A program made the translations under genes and the position numbers. The notes under the pieces were generated by a model. It was not told the origin of the DNA. It did not search any database and worked only from the letters and a program-made list of their open reading frames with translations. Below, in pieces: positions 1 through 12,292 of a stretch of DNA of 64,000 bases (its first letter is position 1; each line of letters starts with the position of its first letter). The stretch lies in the NCBI GenBank assembly GCA_023974075.1, contig JAMFTG010000045.1:33501-97500 (forward strand). The letters are read 5' to 3'. The DNA is from Chaenocephalus aceratus (Eukaryota; Chordata; Actinopteri; Perciformes; Channichthyidae).

Positions 1-448
1 TGAAACACACACACACACACACATACACACACACACACACAGTGTTAGCGGGACATTCTCCTCCCCCTGACGTCCCTAAAAGCTTCAGAGGGCGGATAGC
101 TGAGCTCCATAGCGTCCAGCTAGCTTAGCCGCTAGCATAGCGATAAATACACACAGCGTTGTATTCTCCTCCCCCTGTCGGCCCTAAAAGCTTCAGAGGG
201 CGGATACTTGAGCTCCATAGCGTCCCGCTAATGTGAAACACACACACACACACAGCGTTAGCGGGACATTCTCCTCCCCCTGACGGCCCTAAAAGCTTCA
301 GAGGGCGGATACCTGAGCTCCATAGCGTCCAGCTAGCTTAGCCGCTAGCATAGCGATAAATACACACAGCGTTGTATTCTCCTCCCCCTGTCGGCCCTAA
401 AAGCTTCAGAGGGCGGATACTTGAGCTCCATCGCGTCCCGCTAATGTG

Positions 449-488
<40 letters not shown>

Positions 489-545
489 CATTAGCAGGAC
501 ATTCTCCTCTCCCCGACGGCCCTAAAAGCTTCAGAGGGTGGATAG
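1..545. repeat. Tandem satellite with CA microsatellites, ~213-233 bp unit
   Basis: The unit opens with tgaaacacac at 1, 234 and 447, so two full units and part of a third are present. Each unit has a CA run followed by a pair of related sub-blocks that share the string cctaaaagcttcagaggg. The length difference between units lies mostly in the CA run (449-487 is the longest). The short reading frames here come from the CA run and are not genes. Confidence 0.85.
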
Positions 546-555
546 CTGGGCTCCA

Positions 556-650
556 TTCACCGGTTCGCGAACGAATCAGTGACCGAATCTTTAAAGTGAA
601 CTGAATCAAAAGATTCGTGTCCCCGAAGGGAATCTAAATGCCCATCACTA
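556..650 (-). mobile_element. Single end of a hAT-like DNA transposon
   Basis: Read on the minus strand from 650 the sequence starts ctagtgatgggcatttag and continues with a CCGAA/GATTCG-rich subterminal region. This is the look of fish hAT ends. No partner end was found in the window. Confidence 0.4.
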
Positions 651-2895
651 GCCAAAAGGTCCTCGGGGAAACAAACCCTGACACAGAAGGTTCCGGGACG
701 AACCAAGTGGCGAGATGGGCGCAGGGGTTTCTGTCTTAGTTGGGAATGTATTTATATGTATTCTGGTCAGTTATAATGTTGTTCTTGGGTTCAATTAACA
801 GATGGCTATAAATAACTAATAATGCTATGGAAATGATGTTATGGAACTTCTTTATAATAACGACAATGACACGTGTATTTATGAAGTGTACCTGTGAATG
901 GTTTCTCCCAATCAAATCCTCCGTAGAACCTCTATACATGAGCCAGTCTTCAGTCATAGGAGGGCGGTGGACGTGCACAGAGAGCGGGAACACCTACATG
1001 CTGGCTACCTGTTCTGTTGTTTGAGAAATACAAGTCACCATGGTTTGCAACTCGACCTCCTCTCGTGGTCGATTCCTTCTCTGGAAATCCAGCCGCTAAA
1101 GAGTCGCCGTCTCGCAAGCGGGCAAGTCAGTATTCAGTAATCAACACACATAACCAATATTAGCACCACATTCTCCATTATCCTACAGCTGGACTGCACC
1201 TACCGAACAGCAAAGCGTTTGAACACGTCTGATTTCACAATCACTGCCAACACAGGATGTTCCTCTGGGGACAGATGCTGTCCCTGCAACAGCTTCACAG
1301 CCGTGTTGGAGGAAGTCACAACACCTTACAGATGGGTAGCTCAATATGAAGGTCAGGTTTGAAGACGTATGTCACCGGTGCCAAAAGGAGGTGGGGACAA
1401 AGTCGGTATGGGTTCCAACACATTGCCTGGTTTGGTCTCTAATGTGACATTATTATAGATCTCCTCTAGATCGAAAGTTCCTTAGTAAAAAAGGAAAGCA
1501 CGGCTTAATCAGTCGTCAGTTATAAGCCCTTTTCAAAGCTGTTTATCAAGACCCAGTTCCTTAACATCATTGACCGCATATCTAATAGTTCACAGCTGTT
1601 AACAGAGAAACTAGACGGATGCCACTCCTTATGGTTTTCTCCAGTGCCTCTATTTAGTTTATAGTTTTCACAGACTCAAATGAAAGCTTGATTCACTTCA
1701 GACAATGGTGAGACGAGGCCAGACTCAAAGGTTTGAACACTTCCCAGATAAGTCATGGTCCACTTTGTTTTTCTCACTACCTTTTTTTGCTGCAGAAATC
1801 AAACGGAGTCAAAGGTCCTCAAAACATGTGGTCGTTCCTCAGAGCTCCCTGAAAGCCGTTGTCATGAAGAGACGGACAGGTCTGCTCTCAGGTTAGGACG
1901 CGAAGGAAGGGTCAGCAAGGCTACAGAGCATCTGGCATCAGTACACAAGCGCCCTCTTCTCCAGCCTCTGTCTTCTGTGTCTGAATGACTGCCTTCTCTT
2001 CTCCTCTACTTTCTTTATCGTCTCCATCCGTCTCCCTCCTCGCATTTCTGTCTGAAAATCAGTGAGGTGTGCAAAGTAATTTTCAGGGGCCATTTCCACG
2101 TCCCAGGAGAGGCTTTTGAATGGCAGAATTTGCATTCATTGCGGAACAATAGAGAGCAACGGCTGAGAAAATATAAGTTTTGTGAAAAGATGATGAGAAC
2201 AGGAGAAGATAGCCGAGTGTATCGTGGGAGATAGAGGTGTATTGAACGAGGGAGTGCAAACATGTCTTTCTACAGTTGAATAGAGAATAGGATTGCCTGT
2301 GTCCCTGTTGAAAGACACAACCGTTCCAATTTTGGTAGATCGAAAAAAATAGCTAATTTCCAAAGTCTTTCATCACTAAGAGTAGAAAGCGGAGCTATCG
2401 AGGACAAATAAATGGAGGTTAGACTAGATGTATGGGTCTTTGTTAGCATAGATACTCAATCTTCACAAACATGTACAGGTTGCTACCTTTTTATTGAGGT
2501 TGTCACCCCGAAACTAAATATGAAAATCCAGGCAGGAATCGTCTTCTTATGGATCGTAAGGGATGAATGAGTAGCATGTCCTTCCTATGAAGTCTATACA
2601 TGGTTCTTTAGGAGCTGCAGACTGATGGGTGGGTCGATGCTCCTAATGGATAGGCAAACAGCAAATCATATTTATCAATGGTTGAACTTATGTTAACCCA
2701 AACCTTTATCAATGTAATGTGGAATGGGGAAGCAGCCGATCATATCTGTCAATTCAAACTTGGCAACAACAGGAAATGACTAGAGGTGGTGCGGTGCAGC
2801 AGAGAGGAATTGCAGATCCGACTCATGTTGAACGATCAAGTACTGTAAGTAAAAGCTCTCTTTCTTCTCAGATAATGGATAGGAAGAAAACCCCA
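651..2895. other. No gene recognised
   Basis: Both strands were read. There are only short overlapping open frames without family resemblance or paired splice signals. Composition is ordinary and AT-leaning, and no repeat ends were recognised. Confidence 0.5.
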
Positions 2896-2938
2896 CCTTA
2901 ACCCCTAACCCCTAACCACTAACCCTAACCCCTAACCA
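2896..2938. repeat. Short interstitial telomere-like tract (CCCTAA type)
   Basis: About seven degenerate copies of the CCCCTAA/CCCTAA motif lie in a row. A shorter tract of the opposite orientation, ggttagggttaggggg, sits at 3700-3716. The two are inverted with respect to one another and ~760 bp apart. Confidence 0.7.
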
Positions 2939-4415
2939 CGAGACCAAGACATCTTTGGAGGCCCACAAACCATCCCTCCTGTTTGCTGCACTCTTTGTTC
3001 CAGAGACTGAACATAAGTCTTTTTGGCGATATCTTAACTCCAGCATTAGTGTTTTAGTGTTTCCCCGTCATTTATTCTCCATCACTTTCCTCTTTATACG
3101 TCTCATGGCGAAGTACACTCTGATGTCTCGAGGATACGTTTCCCTTGCACACAGTTTAGTGGACAATAAACTTGTATCTGTCCATTCTTATAAAGGAAGA
3201 AGAGGCAGTGTTTCAGGGCGAGTCAGCCAGAACAACATTCCTTTAGAATCTCAACGATGAAATGCCACGATGCTCAGCTCGATAAGGCACGCCGTGTATT
3301 TAGAAAAGAGAAGGGGAAGAGGAAGCCCCAAACGAGACGGGTGGTGCCATGTCTGCTGAGATCTGCGTACTCTGAGGCCGTACTGTCCCACCTTGGAGTA
3401 TCAGAGTGCTTGGCGAGGAGTTAATGTATCATGGATGGAGGCAGGAAATATGCTTATATAATAATAATAATAATCTCATCAGAACAGACGGATGGGCAGA
3501 TGGGAGGGGATGGAGCAGACGATATTAACTAAGCAGACACATATCCAGTATGAAAATGACTTGGAATGGTCTGGCGGCAGCATCAGAAGCATGTTGATGG
3601 AGATGTGGTTTTTCTGTACAGGGCGTAAAAACACATACGTTATGAAAAGGGTTTTTATGCAAAGTCCAATTGAAAAACAAAAACACTGATTGAAGTAAAG
3701 GGTTAGGGTTAGGGGGTAGCATTATAAATGTTACTTACCTAGTAGAAATACAGAAGTGTAATTAGGAACATGTACTTAAAGCAGTCTTCACCATTGGGTA
3801 GTTGGAACAGTATTTCCCCCAATGAAAAAGAACCAAAAACATTACTGATGATTACTGTGCAGAAGAACTAAGAGAGAAGTAAAGAAAAGTAATACAGGGA
3901 AGGGCATGATTAGAAAAGACTCAGTTCAAGTACCTGTAAATTACACCGACATGTTTGAGACATGCAGATATGTAAAACATGATTTTACAATACATGTATT
4001 TACTGTATGTCAAACTTCATGCATTTTTCAACTGGCTTGATAGAGCGCCTGGCTTCATCAGGGTTAGGTTAGATTACTGCACAGCATGCAAACATGTTTC
4101 TCACGCACTGGTTTATTTTGAGGTTCAAGGCTTTCAGAACACGTCTTCTTTCAGAGCTGAGAGAAAACATCAAAATAACACTTTGATATTTTGCAATATT
4201 TGAGCTAGTGCTTGTGAATTAAAGCCAAATCCAGATGTAAATAACTAATTTAGGCTTGAAAATAAATTCATCACGGTCACATGACTTCACAACACCAACG
4301 CCAAGCTAAAGGTGATGACGTTGGTTCAACTCGAGTGTATGTCAATCTGTAAAATATGTTGTCTGCTTTACTTGGAAATCCACAAAACCTTTAGAAACAT
4401 TTAAAGATTCAAGAT
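2939..4415. other. No gene recognised
   Basis: Apart from the short TTAGGG-type tract at 3700-3716 and a TAA microsatellite near 3461-3473, nothing could be identified. The open frame at 2955-3260 has no recognisable domain. Confidence 0.45.
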
Positions 4416-4475
4416 TCAAAAGGTTTATTGACATCATATACGCATCTACAGTGTAGTTGTGTAATGATACTCAGG

Positions 4476-4883
4476 CATACTTGCCAACCCTCCCGGTTTC
4501 CTCCCCGGGTCATATTTCTCCCGCATTTCTGACTAAATCATGATTTACTCAGGACTGTTTCCACCCTGACTTTAATACAGCTACACCATTGTTTGGTTTC
4601 CATGGTAGCACGTCTCTTTAGTAGCACGAGCAACTGAAAGTCTGAGAGGGTGAGGAGTCACAGAAAACAGAACAAGAATGGACAACTCTCCTCTGCTCAC
4701 TCCTTTCCTGCCCACACATATGCTCCCTCAAGGATGCTGCTACAGGCCGCAAGGCAGTGCACTTCCAACTACAATAAGCATGTTAATGTTAATCTAATAC
4801 AGCTCCGGCGATCCACTAGCACCCCCCCCCGCGGTGGTTTTGAAATGCTCCCGATTTCTGAGGTCACAGGGTTGGCAAGTATG
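4476..4883. mobile_element. Non-autonomous DNA transposon (MITE), 408 bp
   Basis: The ends are a perfect 16 bp inverted repeat: catacttgccaaccct at 4476-4491, with its complement ending at 4883. There is no coding capacity. A related partial copy lies at 10278-10551 and shares the internal block beginning gtttccatggtagca. No clear target duplication is visible, so the superfamily is uncertain, though hAT is likely from the end sequence. Confidence 0.75.
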
Positions 4884-5514
4884 GTCGCAAGGCATAACAA
4901 ATACAAATATATTAACATAAATCCACTCGCTCAAAGATAGTCTTGCATAAAGAAATAATCATGTTTGATTAATAATGCCGTCTTGTAATCCAATGTTGAA
5001 TAGGCCAAATATTTGACATTTCAATAATAAAAATGTACAATATGGGTGGGAAAAAGATACACTTCATTTATGTGCATGTATACTTACAATATTAGCAGTT
5101 TGAAGACATTTCCAGTCATCTCACTATACAGGTGGCACTTTAGCTTGAACAGATTTGAAGACACACTGATTTACAGCGTACAGTGATTTCTGACAGGTGG
5201 AGACAGAAAGTAGACCCTCACACATCCATCATACACTTATCTATAAGAGTCAGAATTACAGATTGGCCTTGTCACAAAGTGATGCATAGACTATGTCAGA
5301 GTGAGTGTGTTACTGAAAAGATGCACAACTATATGTTTCAGGCTCTGGATAAATATGTTTCACTTGGCTTTGGTGAAGTTTCTGGGGGAAAAAGAACATC
5401 ATGTTATATTAATTCAAGAACTGTTGAACTTTTCAAAATCTGGCACAAATTTTATTTTTTTTGGGAAAGAAACATGCCTAACAAACCGCCAGTAGGTTGC
5501 AGGGTTCCGAAATC
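4884..5514. other. No gene recognised
   Basis: AT-rich unique-looking sequence. The open frame at 5183-5521 has no recognisable motif and no supporting splice context. Confidence 0.4.
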
Positions 5515-6340
5515 TGTTTAACCAGTTAAGCCCCAAAACACAACATCTTGCAAGACACAGCGTCTGAGGGCTTCTTAACATTTAACAAACTATGAATGTG
5601 TCATACCCACGTAATGGTAAGAAACTCAGCTAACTGACGATATGAACAATTTTCACCCGAATAAAACACAAGTCTAACGCCGAGCCTCTGAATGAGCCCT
5701 GAGCGGAAAAAATGCTAACGCACTTAGCACCGAGCTCACGGTAGGAATAATGTATTGCTTATTGGATCTGCACAAACAAGATATCAGCTAGCAAGCTGAG
5801 ATTCCACAGATTCTAGAGATATATGTATCATCACTGTGCGATCAAAACTCAGGGCAGCGCAGACAAACCCAGACAACACACCACGTAGCTTTACGGAGCC
5901 AAAAGTCTTAACTTTGCTGTTTTCTGATCAAAAGTTGTGTTCAATGGCATTAAAACGATAACAACGCTGCTGAAGGTTAGTCCAATGTCTCTGTGTCCCT
6001 TAGAAATGATTACTGATAATCCATCTTCATATTTATGGCAAAAAGCGTAGTTTTCCGTTTACAGAGCGTAACATAGCTTTCGGTTTGGGCAAACTGCGTG
6101 CGCATCACTCTCACTCCTCAATGGTAACGTGTAGGTGGATTTAGGAACTCCCTCTATATTCTATTGGCTCTAACGGTTCAAAAGAGGTGTCAATCATCAA
6201 CATCGACCAATGGGTTCCAGAGATATGGCAAATCCACCCAAATGGCCCCAGAAGTGTTTTTTTTTGCTAAACCTCTCTAAAAAGGTCAAATGTCACTTGT
6301 TTTGTCATCAATCTTGATACAGGGTACTTATTATATGTTG
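5515..6340 (-). repeat. Dispersed repeat, inverted partner at 33196-33640
   Basis: Three blocks match the 33 kb region in reverse complement: 6258-6336 (running from the tract next to tttttttgctaaacctctct to the aagtaccctgtatcaagat complement), 5880-5925 (gctccgtaaag block) and 5540-5640 (atagtttgttaaat block). The order is conserved. The ~330 bp between the first two blocks here has no counterpart at 33 kb, so this copy carries an insertion or the other a deletion. Non-coding; family not recognised. Confidence 0.65.
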
Positions 6341-6844
6341 TACTTTGGATTCCTAAAGTTTGTAGTCTACCACCCCATCATTCAAGGTTAGTTTTCACTA
6401 TAAATTGTGGGTTTTTTTGGACGGACACAATCATTACATGTTTTTACTGTGTTCAATCTGAATTTACTTTAAAATAAAAAAAGTCTATATTGATTCTGAC
6501 TTTTCTACATCCAACTCACAGGTTTATCATTTCTTTGAGAACAAATATTATTAATTTAAACCATAGAATTTAAAAACAAAGGGTGGGATCAGTTTATTTG
6601 AAGAAAAATGGTCCACACAGGGCTTTTACCTTCTCTCGTGACAATATGACAATCATTACAAAACCTATCATGCTGTGATCATTTTCTAATATGAAACCTC
6701 AATTCACAGTTTCACATTTATTCAATTGTAACTTCAACTGCTCAATTCAGTTGTGACATTTTAAATCGTCCGACAGAATCCAAAGTAATCTCCTCACAGA
6801 TCTCGGGTGCTAATACTCTCATACACACCTATCCAGCATGACTT
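6341..6844. other. No gene recognised
   Basis: AT-rich with several homopolymer runs. No open frame of interest and no recognised repeat. Confidence 0.4.
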
Positions 6845-6930
6845 CGTCATACAGATGTAGCACTCTAGAAAGGACTCCACCCAACGGATTCCAGCCGAAA
6901 ACCCAGCAGATCCCAGTGGCTGGAGATGTA
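6845..6930 (+). repeat. Dispersed repeat copy A
   Basis: Shares about 75 bp with 8138-8216. Both copies contain gtagcactc, then aggactccaccca, then ccgaaaacccagc and atcccagtggctgg in the same order. They are 1.3 kb apart in the same orientation. Confidence 0.7.
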
Positions 6931-7210
6931 AAGCCCTCCCACTATTCACACAGATTAATAAAATCATAAATAAGATCAGCGATAAAATAATAATAATGAG
7001 AAACTATGAAATAAGAAATGAATCAAATTAAAATTAAACTATCATATCATATATTATAATGTATTGTATTATTAAGTAATATCATACATTAACCCCATTA
7101 TAGCAGATGCCACATTGAATGGATGAACACATTTATGCATCAATAATTACAACAGAGTATTTCTAAATACAAGTTGTAAAAATACTTATATGTATTTAAT
7201 ACTAATAACA

Positions 7211-7628
7211 GTCATGACCGAAAGAACAAGATCGCCGATACAAGCGGCCGAGATGGGTTTCCTCCGCCGGGTGGCTGGTGTCTCCCTTAGGGATAAGGTG
7301 AGAAGTTCGGTCATCAGGGAGGGACTCGGAGTTGAGCCGCTCCTCCTTCGCGTCGAAAGAAGCCAGTTGAGGTGGTTCGGGCACCTAGTTAGGATGCCAC
7401 CTGGGCGCCTCCCTAGGGAGGTGTTCCAGGCACGTCCAGCTGGGAAGAGACCAAGGGGTAGACCTAGGACCAGGTGGAGGGATTATATCTCTTCGCTGGC
7501 CTGGGAGCGCCTTGGGATCCCCCAGTCAGAGCTGGTTGATGTCGCCAGGGAAAAGAAAGTTTGGGGCTCTCTGCTGGAACTGCTACCCCCCGCGACCCGA
7601 CCACGGATAAGCGGGAGAAGATGGATGG
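7211..7628 (+). mobile_element. 5'-truncated non-LTR retrotransposon (LINE), 3' end
   Basis: The plus-strand frame 7214-7600 encodes the C-terminal tail of a LINE reverse-transcriptase polyprotein. The recognisable stretches are GFLRRVAGVSLRDK, LRWFGHLVRMPPGRLPRE and RPRGRPRTRWRDYI, the last being a typical basic tail. The element ends in gatggatggat, and GATG-type tails are known for Rex3/RTE-like LINEs of fish. It is bounded by a perfect 12 bp target-site duplication, atactaataaca, at 7199-7210 and 7629-7640. Nothing upstream of the C-terminal tail is present, so this is a dead-on-arrival copy. Exact clade is uncertain. Confidence 0.9.
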
Positions 7629-7640
7629 ATACTAATAACA

Positions 7641-8137
7641 TAATGATTAATTTTACTTTCAGATAATAATATTTTTCACTTGGGCAATTGACAATTTTGA
7701 ATGCAAGACATTTGCTTCTAACACGTATTTTTACCTAGGTAAATAATCTGAATACTTCTTCCACCTCAGATTTTGGACCCCGTCACTGTTTTTAAAACTT
7801 TAATTAAATGTTTGATATTTCCAGAAGCCCTTTCAGACCGGCAATGCTGCCCTGCATGTGTTGATCACCTTGGGGGGGGGGGGGGGGGCTGTCGAGCAGT
7901 ATTTCATTTGTATTAAAGCCAGACCATTTTAAATATAATTGTCTGATTTTGCCAAGAATCAATCTCTTCTCCTCCTGACCTGGGCTGACCAACACATGGG
8001 GAGAGTGCCTCCACTTGCACATTCCATTTGTGCAATTAAATGCTGTTAACTTTTATAAGCCTTCCTTGACTCTTTTCAGTCTGTCCTGCTCTCAGGGTTC
8101 AAGCATTACTAACATGCCCTATGTGACTGGGTTTACA
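7641..8137. other. No gene recognised; poly-G tract
   Basis: Contains a run of about 17 G at 7872-7888. No coding signal was seen. Confidence 0.5.
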
Positions 8138-8216
8138 TATGTAGCACTCCAGATAGGACTCCACCCAGCGGATTCCAACCGAAAACCCAGCGGATCCCAG
8201 TGGCTGGGGGCGTTGC
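8138..8216 (+). repeat. Dispersed repeat copy B
   Basis: Direct partner of 6845-6930, with the same string order (gtagcactc, aggactccacccagcgg, ccgaaaacccagcgg, cagtggctgg). Confidence 0.7.
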
Positions 8217-10189
8217 CAAATGTCCCCACTTGTTCAATTTCAGGATTTAACCATGAGATGGTGCTTCATTCACAAATACACAAAAACAACTGGGTGAACT
8301 TAGGTCTTCAGTTTGTTTAAAACTCTGCAGTTGTGTTTGCTGAAGAGCATTTCATCATTTGTTATAGTTTTCACAGGCGACTATAAAAAAAAACATCAAT
8401 ATTTTAGATAAAATAAAGTATATCTAATATCTAATTATTATCTTAATTGTAATTCAATAATATATAGTTTTTATATATTAAATAATCATAATAATGTAAA
8501 TGTTTACACTTCTTTATTTTTTATGCTCATACTTTTATCTTTACAATAGTTTGCTTTAATATACAGTATATTTGTTGAAATATTGTTGTGGTGTTTTTAT
8601 ACAGTACAGTAGATCAACTCATACATTATCACGTATTATACAGTAATGTATTGTAATGCATTGCATTATTAAGTAATAACATATATTAATGGGGGTAAAC
8701 AAAGAGAGTCACACACACAGCTGATCACCTGAGAGCTGCCGTTTCATTCAGACTATTTAAAAAAACACCGGTCTGATTTGAACATTGCATAACAATGAAC
8801 TCAATGTGTGAATATTAAACACTAATAATACAGTAAACTATTAACACTGTACATATTCTTGTTTGCCCGTGGTGAGATGAAGAGGCTCCATGAAAAATAA
8901 ACCTCTTTTGGTGAATTACTGAGTTTAGGCACGTTAATAAAGTTGTAATGAAGTTGACTACAGTATATTCGTATTTGTTAGTGCTTTCATGTCAATTCGT
9001 CGAACATATGAAAACATTAAATGATCGTGAGGATGATGAATAAAAATCGTTTGTTTGAGCCGGTCTGCATTTCCTGATGAAAAAACAAACCGATGGTTTT
9101 TGTAGTTGTAGTACACCAACGTGGATTAAATAATATTATTTTGTTCAATAAAAACATGGTGATGTTTTGTAAATGATTACATGTCTCTAATTTAGCACAG
9201 AGTATGGTCCTATCCGTGACATATGGATCTTAACAAATATCCGCTATTATATCAATTCACTCAGCATTCAACAAATACATTCGAGATATTTGTGGAAACT
9301 GGGCATGGCCTCTGATGCGCAGAACTGGACATGTCCAGACATATTCTATGGCTATTGCATAAACACAATTTTGGGGCCTCAGTATTTCTCCAACAAGTCA
9401 GGAGCCCCCCCCTGTGCACCGCTGTGAGGGAAGAAACTGTCTCCTCTCTCTTATCAGTGACACCCATAAATTAAAATAGGCCTTAAACTCAACGTATCCA
9501 TCATAAATCATAAATCCATCATTTAGATTTATGATAGACTTTTGAAACTACAAGAACATAAGGAAGACTTTTACAAAAAGTAATAGAGATTTTTGTCCAG
9601 AAGGATAGGCAAATGGACTTCATCTTCAAGTCAAGGTAAGACCACAGTTTTATTGAAAATGGGATCTTACTAAGAGAGAACAATTCAATATTTAAATGAT
9701 AAAATTACATGTTTTGGGTATCCTTCTGTTGAACTGTTTAAAATTAATTGAAGCATCAGACAAAAAAACTTTTGAAAATATAATATTTTGATTTAGGTCA
9801 AAATATAATATTTGTAAACCTGAAGAGTCAGAGCCTCAGCAGCCATGAACCTCACTGCAGAAGCTTATATATAGACATCTGAGTTTTTTGTGCCCCACCA
9901 CTTTTGTACATATAGAAACGCCATTGGCGGTGCGGTATGCTAATTTCAATTCAACGATTTTGCGCTCTTGAAACACTTTCTTATTATTTATGATGTAATA
10001 TTTTCAAGACATTCTTTTTAGTTTTACAGCTTGATGAAAGCCATTATAGATACTATGGCCATCTGAGTGTGTGGTGCTGCTTGTGGTTTGTTTTTAACTG
10101 TTTAATACAGTTAATTATTCAAAATATCAGAGTTCCTTATTTTTAAACTGAAACTTGCACTACTGTTCAAAAATAAATAACAACAAACC
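8217..10189. other. No gene recognised, AT-rich
   Basis: Long AT-rich stretch with only short open frames. No domain, splice pair or inverted ends were identified on either strand. Confidence 0.45.
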
Positions 10190-10277
10190 TGGAATTATGC
10201 ATTTGGGACTTTTTTTTGCTTTTTCTTGTTGTACCGAACCCGTACCGAACCGAACCGTGACTTCTGTGAACCGTTAC
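10190..10277 (-). mobile_element. Single hAT-like end
   Basis: Read on the minus strand, the end is ctaggggtgtaacggttcac followed by repeated GGTTCGGTAC subterminal motifs. This is a common fish hAT end. It abuts the partial MITE copy that starts at 10278. Confidence 0.6.
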
Positions 10278-10551
10278 ACCCCTAGTTTCCATGGTAGCAT
10301 GTCTCTTTAGTAGCGCGCACAAGTCTGAGAGGGTGAGGAAGATAGTCACAGAAAACTGAACAAGAATCGACAACTCGACCCTCTGCTCACTTAATACAAG
10401 TCCAGCCCACACGCTCCATCAAGACAGTGCACTTACAACTGCAATAAGCATGTTAATGTTAATCTATAGCTCCGGCGATCCACTAGCCCCCCCCCCACGC
10501 AGTGGTTTTGAAATGCCCCCGATTTCTGAGGTCTCAAGGTTGGCAACTATG
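10278..10551 (+). mobile_element. Left-truncated copy of the 4476-4883 MITE
   Basis: Begins at the internal block gtttccatggtagcatgtct and runs to a diverged right end, gttggcaactatg. The left inverted repeat is missing; instead a hAT end lies directly against the truncation point. Confidence 0.7.
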
Positions 10552-10839
10552 ATTGTGGGTTATACAACCTAATATGGAGACCTCGACACATGTGTCAAGC
10601 ATCAATAGCGTTTTATTTTGCTATCGTTAATAGAAACTTGGTATGTACATAGTGTCAGGCCCATCATACTATTTGGAGCATTTTACACAAGTTACGTGAG
10701 TAAACACAAATAATGCCCTGCTCTGTTGTTGTATCATGACATTTGTTGTGAATGCAGCATTATGTCCAACCAAAGCAATAGTTTAGATCTCGAAAAATCT
10801 GTATGATCTGGAAATCCTACCAAAGTTGAAACTTAGTTC

Positions 10840-11540
10840 AAGTGTTCACTTTAAGGGTGAGACATATACTTCAATTCACTTTAAGGGCGAGGCATATACT
10901 TCAGTTCACTTTAAGGGTGAGACATATACTTCAGTTCACTTTAAGGGTGAGACATATACTTCAGTTCACTTTAAGGGTGAGACATATACTTCAGTTCACT
11001 TTAAGGGTGAGACATATACTTCAGTTCACTTTAAGGGCGAGACATATACTTCAGTTCACTTTAAGGGTGAGACATATACTTCAGTTCACTTTAAGGGTGA
11101 GACATATACTTCAGTTCACTTTAAGGGTGAGACATATACTTCAGTTCACTTTAAGGGTGAGCCATATTCTTCAGTTCACTTTAAGGGTGAGACATATTCT
11201 TCAGTTCACTTTAAGGGTGAGACATATACTTCAGTTCACTTTAAGGGCGAGACATATACTTCAGTTCACTTTAAGGGCGAGACATATACTTCAGTTCACT
11301 TTAAGGGTGAGACATATACTTCAGTTCACTTTAAGGGCGAGACATATACTTCAGTTCACGTTAAGGGCGAGACATATACTTCAGTTCACTTTAAGGGCGA
11401 GACATATACTTCAGTTCACGTTAAGGGTGAGACATATACTTCAGTTCACTTTAAGGGCGAGACATATACTTCAGTTCACTTTAAGGGTGAGACATATACT
11501 TCAGTTCACTTTAAGGGTGAGACATATACTTCAGTTCAAC
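10840..11540 (+). repeat. 30 bp minisatellite, ~23 copies
   Basis: The unit gacatatacttcagttcac + tttaagggtga is repeated with few variants (tga/cga, cactt/cacgt, tact/ttct). Because 30 is a multiple of three, two plus-strand frames stay open, reading ETYTSVHFKG and FTLRVRHILQ repeats of 255 and 270 residues. There is no flanking coding context, no splice signal and no complexity beyond the repeat, so these frames are taken as by-products. Confidence 0.95.
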
Positions 11541-12292
11541 CCGAGCTTCTTATTCAGGTACATGATCAAACATGTTTGTTTAATTTCCCTTAACAGAAAA
11601 CCCTTAAGGCGTGATTTTGCTGCTTTGTTTGTTGCATTGGTTTGTTTGAGGTGAATCCACATTAGAATTACACTTGAACTTGAAATGTTAAAATAACAAT
11701 GCACAGAACTGAAGGGTACATTAAATCAGGACTTCAAAGGGCCACAACATTTTAGACATTGTTTTCTGAGAAACATATAAATGAGATTTCGTCACTTTTA
11801 TTCTCTCATTTGAGCAACATGTGACACATTGAGTGAAATCCATGAGTTGTGGTGCTGGAATATGTTTAATGCAAGGTTTTTGGTTTATCATTTTGTATCA
11901 TTGCTATAAACAATACAGGAACCATCGATGCTGATGATACTTATCGTTAATCCACTCATTGTCAATGTCCAAACTACGGCCCGGGGGCCAACTGCGGCCC
12001 ATCAGCCAATTCTAAATAAAAAATATATATATGTTAAAATATGTTACACAGTATGCATGTGTTAATAAGTGTAGTTTTTCAAATAAATTCAGTCGATCTT
12101 GGTTGATAAAAAAAGTCAAAACATACATACCACCATCTGTGGTCTTCTCCTATTGGCCGGCGTTGACGGGGGCGCGTCCAATGCAAATCCTGTATTGAAC
12201 ACTATTCTAATGTATGTGGTTATTTAAACATTCCCTAATAAAAGTATTTCAGTGTCAATAAGTGAGGGTTAAAGACAGTAGAGGTTTCTCAA
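11541..12292. other. No gene; one hAT-like end
   Basis: Contains a hAT-like end at about 11966-12015 (gtccaaactacggcccggg), typical of abundant vertebrate and fish hAT copies, with no partner. The rest is AT-rich without recognised features. Confidence 0.45.

Noticed and set aside
4476..4891. 8 bp duplication around the 4.5 kb MITE
   Set aside because: Flanks tactcagg and gtcgcaag do not match.
10840..11540. CRISPR-like regular array
   Set aside because: Units are head to tail with no unique spacers, and the context is a vertebrate genome.
10826..11654. 255- and 270-residue open frames
   Set aside because: They only translate the 30 bp minisatellite in two frames; no flanking coding context.
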